Assembly: GCF_014648655.1 (NCBI RefSeq)
Contig: NZ_BMRN01000001.1
Span: 488,092-552,091, forward strand
Reading direction: 5' to 3'
Source of the DNA: Streptomyces atratus
Lineage (GTDB): Bacteria; Actinomycetota; Actinomycetes; Streptomycetales; Streptomycetaceae
Length of the DNA stretch: 64,000 bases
Positions 37,990 through 47,907 of this stretch are shown piece by piece. Each line of letters begins with the position of its first letter. The stretch's first letter is position 1. A program made the position numbers and the translations under genes. The notes beneath the pieces were generated by a model. It was not told where the DNA came from, did not search any database, and saw only the letters and a list, made by a program, of their open reading frames with translations.

Positions 37990-39459
37990 GTGCCTGAGGA
38001 ATCGAAGACCAAGAACACCCCCTACACCACGAACAACGCCGGAATCCCGGTGGAGAGCGATGAACACTCGCTCACTGTCGGATCCGATGGTCCGATCCTG
38101 CTCCAGGACCACTACCTCATCGAGAAGATGGCCCAGTTCAACCGGGAACGGGTCCCCGAGCGAGTGGTCCACGCCAAGGGCTCCGGTGCCTACGGCATTT
38201 TCAAGGTGACCAACGACGTCAGCCAGTTCACCAAGGCCGATCTCTTCCAGCCGGGCAAGCAGACCGCCATGCTCGCCCGCTTCTCCACGGTCGCCGGTGA
38301 ACAGGGCTCTCCCGACACCTGGCGCGACCCTCGTGGGTTCGCCCTGAAGTTCTACACGGAGCACGGCAACTACGACATGGTCGGCAACAACACGCCGATC
38401 TTCTTCGTGCGCGACCCGATGAAGTTCCAGGACTTCATCCGCTCGCAGAAGCGCCGCCCGGAGAGTGCCCTGCGTGACCACGACATGCAGTGGGACTTCT
38501 GGACCCTCTCCCCCGAGTCCGCGCACATGGTCACCTGGCTGATGGGCGACCGCGGCATCCCGAAGACGTACCGCAACATGAACGGCTACAGCTCGCACAC
38601 CTATATGTGGGTGAACGCGGGCGGCGAGAGGTTCTGGGTCAAGTACCGCTTCAAGACCGACCAGGGCATCGACTTCTACCCCCAGGCCGAGGCCGACGAG
38701 ATCGCGGGCAGCGACGGCGACATCCACCGCCGCGACCTGTTCGAGTCGATCAAGCGGGGTGATCACCCGAGCTGGACGCTGTACGTCCAGATCATGCCGT
38801 TCGACGATGCGCCGGACTACCGGTTCAACCCGTTCGACCTCACGAAGGTGTGGCCGCACGGCGACTACCCGGAGATCGAAGTCGGCAGGATGACACTCAA
38901 CGAGAACCCCGAGGACTTCTTCGTCCACATCGAGCAGGCGTCCTTCGAGCCGTCGAACCTGGTGCCCGGCATCGGTCCGTCGCCCGACAAGATGCTGCTC
39001 GGCCGGCTCTTCTCGTACCCGGACACCCACCGGTACCGGATCGGCCCGAACTACGCGCAGCTGCCGCCGAACCGTCCGCGGTTCGGCCGGAACTCGTACG
39101 CGAAGGACGGTCCGATGCGGTACGAGCCGACACGCACGGGAGCGGTCTACGCACCGAACTCGTACGGCGGACCGGCCGCGGACACCGAACGCTTCGGCGA
39201 CCCGGCGGGCTGGGCCACGGCGGGCGAGATGGTGCACGAGGCGTACAAGCTGCACCGCGAGGACGACGACTGGGGCCAGGCGGGCACGATGGTGCGCAAG
39301 GTCCTGGACGACGCGGCGCGTGATCGGCTGGTGTCGAACATTTCCGGCCATCTGCTGGACGGGGTGAGCGCCCCGGTGCTGGAGCGGTCGCTGCAGTACT
39401 GGCGCAACGTGGACAAGGACCTCGGCGACCGGATCGCGAAGAAGGTCAACGGCGGCTGA
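37990..39459 (+). CDS. katA: monofunctional haem catalase
   Basis: The 489-residue clade 3-type catalase decomposes hydrogen peroxide. Landmarks are [12 protein letters not shown] with the distal His, [11 protein letters not shown] with the distal Asn, and [12 protein letters not shown] with the proximal haem-ligand Tyr. GTG 37990 has GGGAGG six bases upstream. TTGACT at about 37931 could be its -35. A 42-base palindromic terminator follows. No catR/furA-type gene is adjacent. Confidence 0.96.
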   Translation: MPEESKTKNTPYTTNNAGIPVESDEHSLTVGSDGPILLQDHYLIEKMAQFNRERVPERVVHAKGSGAYGIFKVTNDVSQFTKADLFQPGKQTAMLARFSTVAGEQGSPDTWRDPRGFALKFYTEHGNYDMVGNNTPIFFVRDPMKFQDFIRSQKRRPESALRDHDMQWDFWTLSPESAHMVTWLMGDRGIPKTYRNMNGYSSHTYMWVNAGGERFWVKYRFKTDQGIDFYPQAEADEIAGSDGDIHRRDLFESIKRGDHPSWTLYVQIMPFDDAPDYRFNPFDLTKVWPHGDYPEIEVGRMTLNENPEDFFVHIEQASFEPSNLVPGIGPSPDKMLLGRLFSYPDTHRYRIGPNYAQLPPNRPRFGRNSYAKDGPMRYEPTRTGAVYAPNSYGGPAADTERFGDPAGWATAGEMVHEAYKLHREDDDWGQAGTMVRKVLDDAARDRLVSNISGHLLDGVSAPVLERSLQYWRNVDKDLGDRIAKKVNGG

Positions 39460-39478
39460 CACCGTCGTACGCGGACGC

Positions 39479-39520
39479 ATGAGTGAGGGGCGGTGCCGGC
39501 CGGCACCGCCCCTCACTCAT
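39479..39520. terminator. perfect palindrome between katA and the PBP gene
   Basis: A 42-bp perfect palindrome (arms beginning ATGAGTGAGGGGCGG) lies between the two convergent genes and would act in both directions. Confidence 0.92.
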
Positions 39521-39533
39521 GTCCTCACGGCCT

Positions 39534-41771
39534 TCACTGTCCGGGCGGGTTGTTCGCGACGTTGTTGCCGTTGCCCGGCCGTCCGGGGTCCCCTCCCTCG
39601 CCCGGCAGACCCGGGGACTCGCTCGGCGGCGGCTCCGGCGACTGGCTCGGCGGCGGCTCCGGCGACTGGCTGGTCGGCTGGCTGGGCGTCTCGCTCGGGC
39701 TCTGCGAGGGCACGTCCGGCGACTTGGACGTCGACGGGTCGGGGCTCGTCGACTGCGAGGGAGTCGTCGACGGGCTGGCCGGCAGGGTGACCTCACCGCG
39801 CTCGACATCCTGCAGATCGAACCGGGCACTGGAGCCGCCGCCCAGCGCGCCAAGGGTGTAGTCCGCCCAGATCTGCGCCGGGAAGCCGCCACCGTTGGCC
39901 CGGCCGGAGTTGGCGGTACCGGTCAGGCTGACCTGGCCGCCGCCGTCCTTGGGGGATTCACCGAAGAGCGCCACGACCGTGGTGAGCTCCGGGGTGTAGC
40001 CCGCGAACAGGGCGGCCTTGTTGTTCTCCGAGGTGCCCGTCTTGCCCGCCGCCTCGTAGGCCGAGGTGTTGGCCGCCCGGCCGGAGCCGCTGTCCACGAC
40101 GCCCTTCAGGACGGAGGTCACGGTGTCGGCGGACTTGCGGCTGATCACCTGGTCGCCGATTCCCTTGACCGGTTCGTATGTCCGGTCGCGGTTCTTGGCG
40201 GACTTCACGATGAACGGGGTGACCTTCTTGCCGTGGTTGTCGAGCGTGGCGTACGCGCCGGCCATGTCCCAGGTCGAGGCATTCATCGTGCCCAGCGAGA
40301 CGGCGGGACGCTCGGGGAAGTTCTGGTCCGGTACGCCGAGCGCCAGCGCGGTCTTCTTCACCTCGGGCGGGCCGACGTCGACCACCATCTGCGCGAAGAC
40401 CGAGTTGATCGACTTGTTCATCGCGGTCTGCACGGTGACGTCGCCGTAGCTCTGGTTGTCCTCGTTCTCCGGGGCGAACGGCGTGTTGCTGCCCACGACC
40501 GGCCGCTTGCTGGTGCCGTCGTAGCGGGTGTTGACGCCGATCAGATCGCCGTCCTGGGTCTTCGACTCGTTCTCCAGCGCGGAGGCGAGCACCAGCGGCT
40601 TGAAGGTGGAGGCGGGCTGGTAGTCCCGGCGAGTGGCGTTGGAGTAGTAGTGCTTGACGTAGTCCACGCCGCCGTAGAGCGCCACGACGGCTCCGGTCTT
40701 CGGATCGACGGAGGTGGCACCCGCCTGGACGGTCGCGTCGACCTTGTTGCCCTTGCGGTCGAGCTTGGACTCCAGCTGCCGGTCGACCGCCTGCTCCAGC
40801 TGCTTCTGCCGCTTCTTGTCGATGTTGAGCGTGAAGGTCCAGCCGCCGGCCCGCCGCACGTCCTCCGTGATGCCCTGCTTGTCCAGCTCCTTGTTGGCGG
40901 CCTCGACGAGGTATCCGGTCTGGCCCTCCATGCCCTTGGCGGGCTTGGGCTTGTCCGGGTACGGGAAGGTGAGCTTGTCGCGCTCGGCCTTGTCGAGCCA
41001 GTGCATCTCGACCATGTTGTCGAGCGTGTAGCCCCAGCGTTCCTTGACGAGCTTCTTACCGGTGTCCGTCGCGCTCGCCCAGTCGTACTGGCTGGGGGCC
41101 TGGAGCAGCGCGGCCAGATAGGCACCCTGGGAGACGTTCAGGTCCTTGGCGTCGACCCCGTAGTAGGCCTGCGCCGCGGCCTGGATCCCGCTCGCGCCGC
41201 GTCCGTAGTACGCGGTGTTGATGTACCCGGCGAGGATGTAGTCCTTGCCCCTCTTCTGGTCGACCTTGAGCGAGATCACCAGCTCTTTGAGCTTGCGGCT
41301 GACCGTCGGGTCCTGCGTCAGGTAGTAGTTCTTCACGTACTGCTGGGTGATGGTCGAGCCACCCTGCTTGCCCTTGCCGGAGAGCGTGTTGAGGAGACCG
41401 CGCGCGGTGCCCTTCAGGTCGACGCCCTGGTCCTTGTAGAACGTCTTGTTCTCGGCGGCGACGAAGGTGTGCTGCACCTCCTTGGGAACCTCGGCGAGAT
41501 CCACGATCTGGCGGTTGACCCCGTCACCGGTACGGGTCAGCACGGTGCCGTCGCTGTACTGGTAGACGTTGCTCTGCCGCTCGGCCAGGGCGTTGGCCTT
41601 CGGGATGTCCACGTACATGTAGAGCGCGACGAAGGCGCCCATGATCAGCAGGCAGAACCCGAAGAACGTGCCCAGCATCTTCCGCCAGGTGAAGAGTCTG
41701 CGTATGCCGCCGCTCTTCGCAGCCCGCCGCGCTCCGCGCCCCTGGGCTCGTCGCGCATCCGCTCGACCCAT
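39534..41771 (-). CDS. class A penicillin-binding protein
   Basis: The 745-residue bifunctional enzyme polymerises and crosslinks peptidoglycan outside the membrane. A basic cytoplasmic tail is followed by one helix (about 32-54). The GT51 domain has A-A-E107-N-K-T-F-Y and G-G-S-T-I-T-Q-Q (137-144). The transpeptidase has S-T-F-K (in P-A-S-T-F-K-P-L-V), S-I-N and K-T-G-T-S. The last ~70 residues are Ser/Pro/Glu-rich and repetitive (S-P-E-P-P-P-S-Q), likely spanning the wall. ATG 41771 is the start. Confidence 0.96.
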   Translation of the reverse strand: MGRADARRAQGRGARRAAKSGGIRRLFTWRKMLGTFFGFCLLIMGAFVALYMYVDIPKANALAERQSNVYQYSDGTVLTRTGDGVNRQIVDLAEVPKEVQHTFVAAENKTFYKDQGVDLKGTARGLLNTLSGKGKQGGSTITQQYVKNYYLTQDPTVSRKLKELVISLKVDQKRGKDYILAGYINTAYYGRGASGIQAAAQAYYGVDAKDLNVSQGAYLAALLQAPSQYDWASATDTGKKLVKERWGYTLDNMVEMHWLDKAERDKLTFPYPDKPKPAKGMEGQTGYLVEAANKELDKQGITEDVRRAGGWTFTLNIDKKRQKQLEQAVDRQLESKLDRKGNKVDATVQAGATSVDPKTGAVVALYGGVDYVKHYYSNATRRDYQPASTFKPLVLASALENESKTQDGDLIGVNTRYDGTSKRPVVGSNTPFAPENEDNQSYGDVTVQTAMNKSINSVFAQMVVDVGPPEVKKTALALGVPDQNFPERPAVSLGTMNASTWDMAGAYATLDNHGKKVTPFIVKSAKNRDRTYEPVKGIGDQVISRKSADTVTSVLKGVVDSGSGRAANTSAYEAAGKTGTSENNKAALFAGYTPELTTVVALFGESPKDGGGQVSLTGTANSGRANGGGFPAQIWADYTLGALGGGSSARFDLQDVERGEVTLPASPSTTPSQSTSPDPSTSKSPDVPSQSPSETPSQPTSQSPEPPPSQSPEPPPSESPGLPGEGGDPGRPGNGNNVANNPPGQ
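39622..39669. repeat. 24-bp tandem duplication in the PBP tail
   Basis: Two identical adjacent 24-base units encode the repeated S-P-E-P-P-P-S-Q of the Ser/Pro-rich tail. The unit length keeps the frame. Confidence 0.9.
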
Positions 41772-41992
41772 CGCTGTGTTGCTCCTGTTTCTCTGCTCGA
41801 CCAGATCAGCTCAGCCCAGCCAGCTAACACTGTCGGCAGGGACGAAAAGCAAGCGATACGGCCTTTTGCGGACGTGACAATCAGCACCGTTCTCTAGGGA
41901 ACCGACTCGCGAGAGGCGCCCATGGTTGCGAATCCAGGTAATGTGTAATCACATTGCTAGCACCGCGCAGGTCTTTCGAAACGGGGGATCCC

Positions 41993-42964
41993 ATGTCCGA
42001 CCCACACGATCCGCACGCCGTGGCCACCCTGGCCGCCGATCTCACACCCGATGCCCCTCAGATGCCCGAACCGCAGGTGAGGGAGGTGACGGCGCACAGC
42101 ATTCCCGGCGGCCTCGGCCTGCTGCTGACCGTGATCGGGGTGATCGCCGGCATCGGTCTCGCCATCGTCGGCGGCGTCGTCGGCTCGAACGGGAACAACG
42201 GCGTGGGCGCCCCGGTCCTGATCCTCGGGGTCCTGCTCGTCATCGCCTCGTTCTTCTGCATGACGGGTGTGAAGATGGTCGCACCGGGCGAGGCGCGGGT
42301 GATCCAGCTCTTCGGCCGGTACGTCGGCACGATCCGTACCGACGGGCTGCGCTGGATCAACCCGCTCACCAGCAGCCGGAAGATCTCCACCCGGGTCCGC
42401 AACCACGAGACCGCGGTCCTGAAGGTCAACGACGCCTACGGCAACCCGATCGAGCTCGCCGCGATCGTCGTCTGGAAGGTCGAGGACACCGCGCAGGCGC
42501 TCTTCGAGGTCGACGACTTCCTGGAATTCGTCGCCACCCAGACCGAGGCGGCCGTCCGTCACATCGCGATCGAGTACCCGTACGACGCCCACGAGGAGGG
42601 CGGCCTCTCCCTGCGCGGCAACGCGGAGGAGATCACCGAGAAGCTGGCCGTGGAGCTGACCGCCCGGGTGCAGGCCGCCGGCGTGCGGATCATCGAATCG
42701 CGCTTCAGCCATCTCGCGTACGCTCCCGAGATCGCCTCCGCGATGCTTCAGCGCCAGCAGGCCGGCGCGGTGGTCGCGGCCCGGCAGCAGATCGTCGAGG
42801 GTGCGGTCGGCATGGTCGAGATGGCGCTGACCCGGATCGCCGAGCAGGACATCGTCGAACTGGACTCGGAGCGGAAGGCGGCCATGGTCAGCAATCTGAT
42901 GGTGGTGCTGTGCGGTGACCGTGCGGCGCAGCCGGTCCTCAATACGGGCACTCTTTACCAGTGA
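41993..42964 (+). CDS. SPFH-domain membrane protein
   Basis: The 323-residue protein has two membrane helices near residues 36-60 and 72-96, then [19 protein letters not shown], the start of a stomatin/flotillin-type SPFH domain, and a helical Ala/Glu-rich end with [12 protein letters not shown]. Such proteins assemble into membrane microdomain scaffolds. ATG 41993 follows GGGGGA. The downstream gene begins inside its last codons, so both are translated together. Confidence 0.92.
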   Translation: MSDPHDPHAVATLAADLTPDAPQMPEPQVREVTAHSIPGGLGLLLTVIGVIAGIGLAIVGGVVGSNGNNGVGAPVLILGVLLVIASFFCMTGVKMVAPGEARVIQLFGRYVGTIRTDGLRWINPLTSSRKISTRVRNHETAVLKVNDAYGNPIELAAIVVWKVEDTAQALFEVDDFLEFVATQTEAAVRHIAIEYPYDAHEEGGLSLRGNAEEITEKLAVELTARVQAAGVRIIESRFSHLAYAPEIASAMLQRQQAGAVVAARQQIVEGAVGMVEMALTRIAEQDIVELDSERKAAMVSNLMVVLCGDRAAQPVLNTGTLYQ

Positions 42965-43206
42965 CGGAAGAGACCCCCGGACGCAGGCAGCCGCAGCAGC
43001 GCAAGCAGATGCTGCTGCGGCTGGATCCCGCGGTGCACGATGCGCTGGCCCGCTGGGCCTCCGACGAGCTGCGCAGCGCGAATGCCCAGATCGAGTTCCT
43101 GCTGCGCAGGGCGCTGGCGGAGGCGGGCCGCCTACCGGGCACGGCCCGCCCGATCCCCCGCCGGGGGCGTCCTCCGAAGGACAAGTCAGGCCCGTCCGGC
43201 GATTGA
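42961..43206 (+). CDS. small ribbon-helix-helix-like protein
   Basis: The 81-residue basic protein starts at GTG 42961, overlapping the SPFH stop by four bases. R-K-Q-M-L-L-R-L-D-P-A-V-H-D-A-L-A-R-W-A-S-D-E-L-R-S-A-N-A-Q-I-E-F-L-L-R-R-A-L (about 14-51) fits an Arc/CopG ribbon-helix-helix domain: a strand followed by two helices. The tail is Pro/Arg-rich. Its role with the SPFH protein is unknown; a DNA-binding function is inferred. The 3' end overlaps a dispersed Streptomyces repeat (S-G-P-S-G-D-stop). Confidence 0.8.
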   Translation: MTEETPGRRQPQQRKQMLLRLDPAVHDALARWASDELRSANAQIEFLLRRALAEAGRLPGTARPIPRRGRPPKDKSGPSGD

Positions 43207-43208
43207 GG
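43190..43208 (+). repeat. dispersed GCCCGTCCGGCG repeat
   Basis: GCCCGTCCGGCGATTGAGG at the end of the small RHH gene matches two other places in the window (53535-53551 inverted and 53611-53627). I remember this motif as very common in Streptomyces intergenic DNA. Confidence 0.55.
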
Positions 43209-43245
43209 CCCGGGGGGCCCGGGGGTCCCGGGGGAGGAGCCCCCC

Positions 43246-43280
43246 AGGTATACACCCGAGGTATACACGCCATGTACAGT
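43246..43280 (+). promoter_or_regulatory. padR promoter and tandem operator
   Basis: AGGTATACAC is repeated at 43246-43255 and 43259-43268 (13 bp apart), followed by CATGTACAGT. TACAGT (43275-43280) is a -10 box ending seven bases before ATG 43288. Autorepression by the PadR protein at these sites is likely. Confidence 0.65.
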
Positions 43281-43287
43281 GCTGTGC

Positions 43288-43812
43288 ATGTCTATCGGCC
43301 ACACCCTGCTCGGACTCCTGGAGTCCGGCCCCCGCCACGGCTACGACCTCAAGCGCACGTTCGACGAGAAGTTCGGCCACGACCGCCCCCTGCATTACGG
43401 GCAGGTCTACTCGACCATGTCCCGGCTCCTGAAGAACGGCCTCGTCGAGGTCGACGGCATCGAGAGCGGCGGTGGCCCCGAGCGCAAGCGGTACGCCATC
43501 ACCGAGGCGGGCATCACCGATGTCGGCACCTGGCTCGCGCAGCCGGAGAAGCCCGAGCCGTACCTCCAGTCGACGCTCTACACCAAGGTCGTCCTGGCCC
43601 TGCTCACCGGCCGCAGCGCCGAGGCCCTGCTGGACGCCCAGCGCGCCGAACACCTGCGCCTGATGCGCATCCTCACCGACCGAAAGCGCAAGGGCGACCT
43701 CGCCGATCAGCTGATCTGCGACCATGCGCTCTTCCACCTCGAAGCCGATCTGCGCTGGCTGGAACTGACCGCCGCCCGGCTGGACCGGCTCGCTGCGGAG
43801 GTGTGCGCATGA
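43288..43812 (+). CDS. PadR-family transcriptional regulator
   Basis: The 174-residue protein has a PadR winged helix: L-L-G-L-L-E-S-G-P-R-H-G-Y-D-L-K-R, H-Y-G-Q-V-Y-S-T-M-S-R-L-L-K-N-G-L-V-E and R-K-R-Y-A-I-T-E-A-G, and a helical dimerisation C-terminus. It probably represses its own operon, which encodes an ABC exporter, and is released by a drug-like ligand. ATG 43288 is preferred over GTG 43279 because of the -10 spacing. Its stop overlaps the start of the ATPase gene (ATGA). Confidence 0.92.
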   Translation: MSIGHTLLGLLESGPRHGYDLKRTFDEKFGHDRPLHYGQVYSTMSRLLKNGLVEVDGIESGGGPERKRYAITEAGITDVGTWLAQPEKPEPYLQSTLYTKVVLALLTGRSAEALLDAQRAEHLRLMRILTDRKRKGDLADQLICDHALFHLEADLRWLELTAARLDRLAAEVCA

Positions 43813-44495
43813 CCCCCGCCGGCTCACTGCTCAGCGCCGACAGCCTGTACAAGTCGTACGGGTCCACGCCCGCGCTCGACGGTGCCTCGTTCTCCATCCA
43901 CCCGGGCGAGGTCGTCGCCGTGATGGGCCCGTCCGGCTCCGGCAAGTCGACCCTGCTGCACTGCCTCGCCGGAATCGTCACCCCCGACAAGGGCACGATC
44001 ACCTACGCGGGCCGCGAGCTCTCCGCGATGTCGGACGCCGAACGCAGCGCTCTGCGCCGCACCGAGTTCGGCTTCGTCTTCCAGTTCGGCCAGCTCGTCC
44101 CGGAGCTGACCTGCGTGGAGAACGTCGCCCTGCCGCTCCGTCTCGGTGGCGCCAGGCGCAAGGACGCCGAACGCACCGCCCGTCACTGGCTGGAGCGCCT
44201 GGAGGTCGACACCGTCGGCGCAAAGCGCCCCGGCGAGGTCTCCGGCGGCCAGGGCCAGCGCGTCGCCGTGGCCCGTGCGCTGGCCGCATCACCGAAGGTG
44301 ATCTTCGCCGACGAGCCGACCGGCGCACTGGACTCCCTCAACGGCGAGCGGGTCATGGAGTTGCTCACCGAGGCGGCCCGGTCCACCAACGTCGCCGTGG
44401 TCCTGGTGACCCATGAGGCGCGGGTCGCCGCGTACTCCGACCGCGACGTCACCGTGCGCGACGGTCGGACCCGCGACCTGGAGCACGCCGTATGA
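43809..44495 (+). CDS. ABC transporter ATP-binding protein (LolD/MacB-type)
   Basis: The 228-residue ATPase has Walker A G-P-S-G-S-G-K-S-T, the Q-loop F-Q-F-G-Q-L-V-P, signature S-G-G-Q-G-Q-R, Walker B V-I-F-A-D-E-P-T-G-A-L-D and the switch T-H-E. The V-F-Q-F-G-Q and E-P-T-G-A-L-D pattern places it with MacB/LolD-type exporters that use FtsX-like permeases. It overlaps padR upstream and the permease downstream by ATGA, so the operon is strictly coupled. Confidence 0.95.
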   Translation: MTPAGSLLSADSLYKSYGSTPALDGASFSIHPGEVVAVMGPSGSGKSTLLHCLAGIVTPDKGTITYAGRELSAMSDAERSALRRTEFGFVFQFGQLVPELTCVENVALPLRLGGARRKDAERTARHWLERLEVDTVGAKRPGEVSGGQGQRVAVARALAASPKVIFADEPTGALDSLNGERVMELLTEAARSTNVAVVLVTHEARVAAYSDRDVTVRDGRTRDLEHAV

Positions 44496-46891
44496 CCCTG
44501 CTCGACCACAAGAACGCACCGGCCGCGGCCCCGCCGGGGCCCACCCCGCCCACCGGCATCGCCGCCTGGCTCCGCGACCTCGGTCTCGGCATCCGGTTCG
44601 CCGCGGGCGGCGGGCGCGAGGGCTGGGTCCGCACCGTACTGACCGCCGTCGGCGTCGGTCTCGGTGTGGCGCTGCTCCTGACCGCCGCCTCCGCGCCGCA
44701 TCTGCTCCAGGAGCGTTCCGTGCGCAGCCAGGACCGCGCCGAGAGCGTCGTCCCCGGCGGGCCCGACGCGCAGGCCGAGAAGTCCGACACCTCGGTGCTC
44801 CGGGTCAACGCGGAGACCGAGTACCGCGGCCGCACCGTCGACGGCTGGCTGATGCGCGCGGAGGGCACGCGTCCGGTCGTCCCGCCGGGCGTCGCGCGCT
44901 TCCCCGGCGCGGACGAGATGGTGGTCTCCCCCGCGCTGAAGGAGCTGCTGGACTCCTCGGAGGGCAGCCTCCTCAGGGAACGGCTGCCGTACCGGATCAC
45001 CGGCACGATCGCCGACTCCGGCCTGGTCTCGCCGGGGGACCTGGTCTACTACGCGGGCAGCGACACTCTGACCCCCGCCAACGGCGGCCACCGGATCGCC
45101 GGCTACGGCGATCCGGGCGAGGGCGAGGAGATGCCGCCCGTCCTCATCGTGCTGATCATCATCATCTGCGTGGTGCTGCTGGTGCCGGTCGCGATCTTCA
45201 TCGTGACGGCGGTGCGGTTCGGCGGCGACCGCCGCGACCGCCGGCTCGCCGCACTGCGCCTGGTCGGCACGGACATCCGGATGACCCGCCGGATCGCGGC
45301 CGGCGAGGCCGTCTTCGGGGCGCTCCTCGGGCTGCTGACCGGTGTGGTGCTCTTCCTGGTGGGGCGTCGGTTCGTCGGTCACATCGAGATGTGGAATGTC
45401 AGCGTCTTCCCGTCCGACCTGGTGCCCGACCTCCGGCTGACGGCGCTGGTCCTCGTCGCCGTTCCGTTGACGGCGATGCTGGTCACGCTGGCCGCCATGC
45501 GCTCCGTGGTGATCGAGCCGCTCGGTGTCATGCGCAACGGCCGCAGCCGCAGGCGCCGGTTCTGGTGGCGGCTGCTGATGCCGGTCGCGGGCCTGGCGGT
45601 GCTCGGCATGACGGGCAAGGTCGACGAATTCTCCCCGGTCAATCCGTACCCGATCGCGGGCGGTGCCGTGCTGGTGCTGGTCGGGCTCGCACTGCTGCTG
45701 CCCTGGCTGGTCGAGGCGTGCGTGAACCGGCTGCACGGCGGTCCGGTGCCCTGGCAGCTGGCCACCCGCAGGCTCCAGCTGAGCAGCGGCGCGGCCTCCC
45801 GTGCCGTCAGCGGCATCACGGTCGCGGTCGCGGGCGCGGTGGCACTGCAGATGCTGTTCGCCGCGGTGGGCGACGAGTTCAACACGATGACCGGGCAGGA
45901 CCCGTCACGGGCCCAGTTCTACACGTACTCCGAGAAGGTCACTGCCGAGGCGGCCACCCGGACCATCGAGGAGTTCAAGGCCACCAAGGGGGTCGAAGCC
46001 GTCATCGGCAAGGTCCAGGTGTATGTCACCCGGCCCGGCAAGTACGCGGAGGGCGACGTCCAGCCCACCACCAGTCTGATCGTCGGCGACTGCGGAACCC
46101 TGCGCGAACTGGCCCGGATCGACTCCTGCGAGGACGGCGACACCTTCGTGGTCCACCCCAGGAACGACAAGGAGATGTCCGACTGGGTCGACCGGACGGC
46201 CCGCAAGGGCAAGGAGGTCGAGATCCGCAACGCTCCCGGCGGGAAGGCGATGCGGTGGACCCTGCCCGCCGAATCCCCGACGGTCGTCGCCCGCCACGAT
46301 CCGCTGGGCGAGGACTCCTGGGGCATCATGGCCACCACCGGCGCGCTCGACCCGAGCACGCTGCCGGGCGCGACGACCCAGTCGCAGATCCGGGTCGACG
46401 AGAGCGTCAAGGACGTCGCGGAGCACGTACGGAACACCGCGGCCAGGCTCGACCCCGCGATGCGCGTCGGGTCCCTCAAGTCGGTGGCCCGTGACGAGAA
46501 GTACGCCAGTGTGCAGCGCGGCCTCCAGGTCGGTGCGACCGCGACGCTGCTGCTGATCGCCGCCGCGATGCTGGTCGCACAGCTGGAGCAGCTGCGCGAA
46601 CGCAAGCGCCTGCTCTCGGTGCTGGTCGCCTTCGGCACCCGGCGCTCCACCCTCGGCTGGTCGGTGCTCTGGCAGACCGCCGTACCGGTGGTCATCGGGC
46701 TGACGGTGGCCGTGGCGGGCGGGCTCGGCCTGGGCGCGACGCTGATCGCCATGCTCGACAAGAAGGTCACCGACTGGTGGCTGTTCCTGCCGATGACCGG
46801 CGCGGGCGCGGCGCTGATCCTGCTGGTCACGCTCGTGTCGCTGCCGCCGCTGTGGCGCATGATGCGCCCGGACGGGCTGCGCACGGAGTGA
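44492..46891 (+). CDS. FtsX-like ABC transporter permease
   Basis: The 799-residue membrane protein has a Pro-rich head, a first helix (V-R-T-V-L-T-A-V-G-V-G-L-G-V-A-L-L-L), two further groups of helices (about 210-340 with L-I-V-L-I-I-I-I-C-V-V-L-L, and after about 365 and 685), two extracytoplasmic domains and a final helix group. This duplicated topology fits the MacB/FtsX fold. Working with the upstream ATPase, it would expel or act mechanically on envelope substrates such as peptides. A strong terminator follows. Confidence 0.9.
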   Translation: MTLLDHKNAPAAAPPGPTPPTGIAAWLRDLGLGIRFAAGGGREGWVRTVLTAVGVGLGVALLLTAASAPHLLQERSVRSQDRAESVVPGGPDAQAEKSDTSVLRVNAETEYRGRTVDGWLMRAEGTRPVVPPGVARFPGADEMVVSPALKELLDSSEGSLLRERLPYRITGTIADSGLVSPGDLVYYAGSDTLTPANGGHRIAGYGDPGEGEEMPPVLIVLIIIICVVLLVPVAIFIVTAVRFGGDRRDRRLAALRLVGTDIRMTRRIAAGEAVFGALLGLLTGVVLFLVGRRFVGHIEMWNVSVFPSDLVPDLRLTALVLVAVPLTAMLVTLAAMRSVVIEPLGVMRNGRSRRRRFWWRLLMPVAGLAVLGMTGKVDEFSPVNPYPIAGGAVLVLVGLALLLPWLVEACVNRLHGGPVPWQLATRRLQLSSGAASRAVSGITVAVAGAVALQMLFAAVGDEFNTMTGQDPSRAQFYTYSEKVTAEAATRTIEEFKATKGVEAVIGKVQVYVTRPGKYAEGDVQPTTSLIVGDCGTLRELARIDSCEDGDTFVVHPRNDKEMSDWVDRTARKGKEVEIRNAPGGKAMRWTLPAESPTVVARHDPLGEDSWGIMATTGALDPSTLPGATTQSQIRVDESVKDVAEHVRNTAARLDPAMRVGSLKSVARDEKYASVQRGLQVGATATLLLIAAAMLVAQLEQLRERKRLLSVLVAFGTRRSTLGWSVLWQTAVPVVIGLTVAVAGGLGLGATLIAMLDKKVTDWWLFLPMTGAGAALILLVTLVSLPPLWRMMRPDGLRTE

Positions 46892-46897
46892 CGGAGC

Positions 46898-46930
46898 AAG
46901 GGGTGCGGTCCCGCCGGGACCGCACCCCTT
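46898..46930. terminator. terminator between permease gene and oxyR
   Basis: AAGGGGTGCGGTCCCG is perfectly complementary to 46915-46930 across a single base, between convergent genes. Confidence 0.9.
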
Positions 46931-46938
46931 CGCCCCTA

Positions 46939-47907
46939 TCAGTCGCTGTGCGTACCGGTCGTCACCCGTACCGGCAGCGCCTTCATCGCCACCCGCAGCG
47001 CCGCCGCGAACTCCTCGAACTCCTCGTGCCGCGCCGCCCCCGTACGCATCGCCAGCGCCACCCGCCGCGACGGTGCGGGTTCCGTGAAATACCCGGTGGT
47101 CAGCGCATCGTTGCGACCGGTCTCGACCGTCACCGCGGTACGCGGCAGCAGCGTCACCCCGAGCCCGCCGGCGACCAGCTGCACCAGCGTGGAGAGCCCG
47201 GCCGCGGTCGTGGTGACCGGCGCACCCTCCGTACGCCCCGCCTCCCTGCATATGTCGAGCGCCTGGTCGCGCAGGCAGTGTCCCTCGTCGAGCAGCAGCA
47301 GCGGCAGCTCGCGCAGGGCCTCGCGCGGAATGTCGGTGCGCCCTCCCAGCCAGTGTTCCCGCTCCATCACCAGCACGAAGTCCTCGTCGAAGAGCGGAAG
47401 TTCGACCACTCCCGGCACCCCGAGCGGCACGGCGAGCAGCAGCAGGTCCAGCCGTCCGGCGGCCAGCCCCTCCAACAGCGAGGAGGTCTGCTCCTCGTGC
47501 ACCTGGAGGTCCAGCTCCGGGTAGCGGTCGTGAACCAGTCGCAGCACGGCCGGCAGCAGATACGGGGCGACGGTCGGGATGACGCCGAGTCTGAGCACTC
47601 CGGTGAACGGCGCCCGGACCGCCTCGGCCTCCTCCATCAGCTCGCCCACGGCCTCCAGCACGACCCGGGCCCGGACCGCGAGCCGCTCCCCGGCAGGCGA
47701 GAGCAGCACCTTGCGCGTCGTACGCTCGATGAGCTGGACACCCAGTGCCTCCTCCAGCGCCGACACGGCTCCGGACAGCGCCGGCTGACTCATCCCGATT
47801 GCTGCCGCCGCGTCCCTGAAGTGCAGATATTCGGCGACGGCCACGAAGGCGCGCAGCTGCGACAGGCTGGGCTGTTTGATCCGATTACCCTGATTACTCT
47901 GCGCCAC
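46939..47907 (-). CDS. oxyR: LysR-type peroxide sensor OxyR
   Basis: The 322-residue regulator has an N-terminal winged helix (about 13-72, with A-I-G-M-S-Q-P-A-L-S-G-A-V-S) and a LysR substrate domain. Two cysteines C211 (E-G-H-C-L-R-D) and C220 (A-L-D-I-C) occupy the places of E. coli C199/C208, the disulfide switch that senses hydrogen peroxide. GTG 47907 follows GGAGG nine bases upstream. It is divergent from ahpC-ahpD, which it should activate from the shared 131-bp region. Confidence 0.96.
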   Translation of the reverse strand: MAQSNQGNRIKQPSLSQLRAFVAVAEYLHFRDAAAAIGMSQPALSGAVSALEEALGVQLIERTTRKVLLSPAGERLAVRARVVLEAVGELMEEAEAVRAPFTGVLRLGVIPTVAPYLLPAVLRLVHDRYPELDLQVHEEQTSSLLEGLAAGRLDLLLLAVPLGVPGVVELPLFDEDFVLVMEREHWLGGRTDIPREALRELPLLLLDEGHCLRDQALDICREAGRTEGAPVTTTAAGLSTLVQLVAGGLGVTLLPRTAVTVETGRNDALTTGYFTEPAPSRRVALAMRTGAARHEEFEEFAAALRVAMKALPVRVTTGTHSD

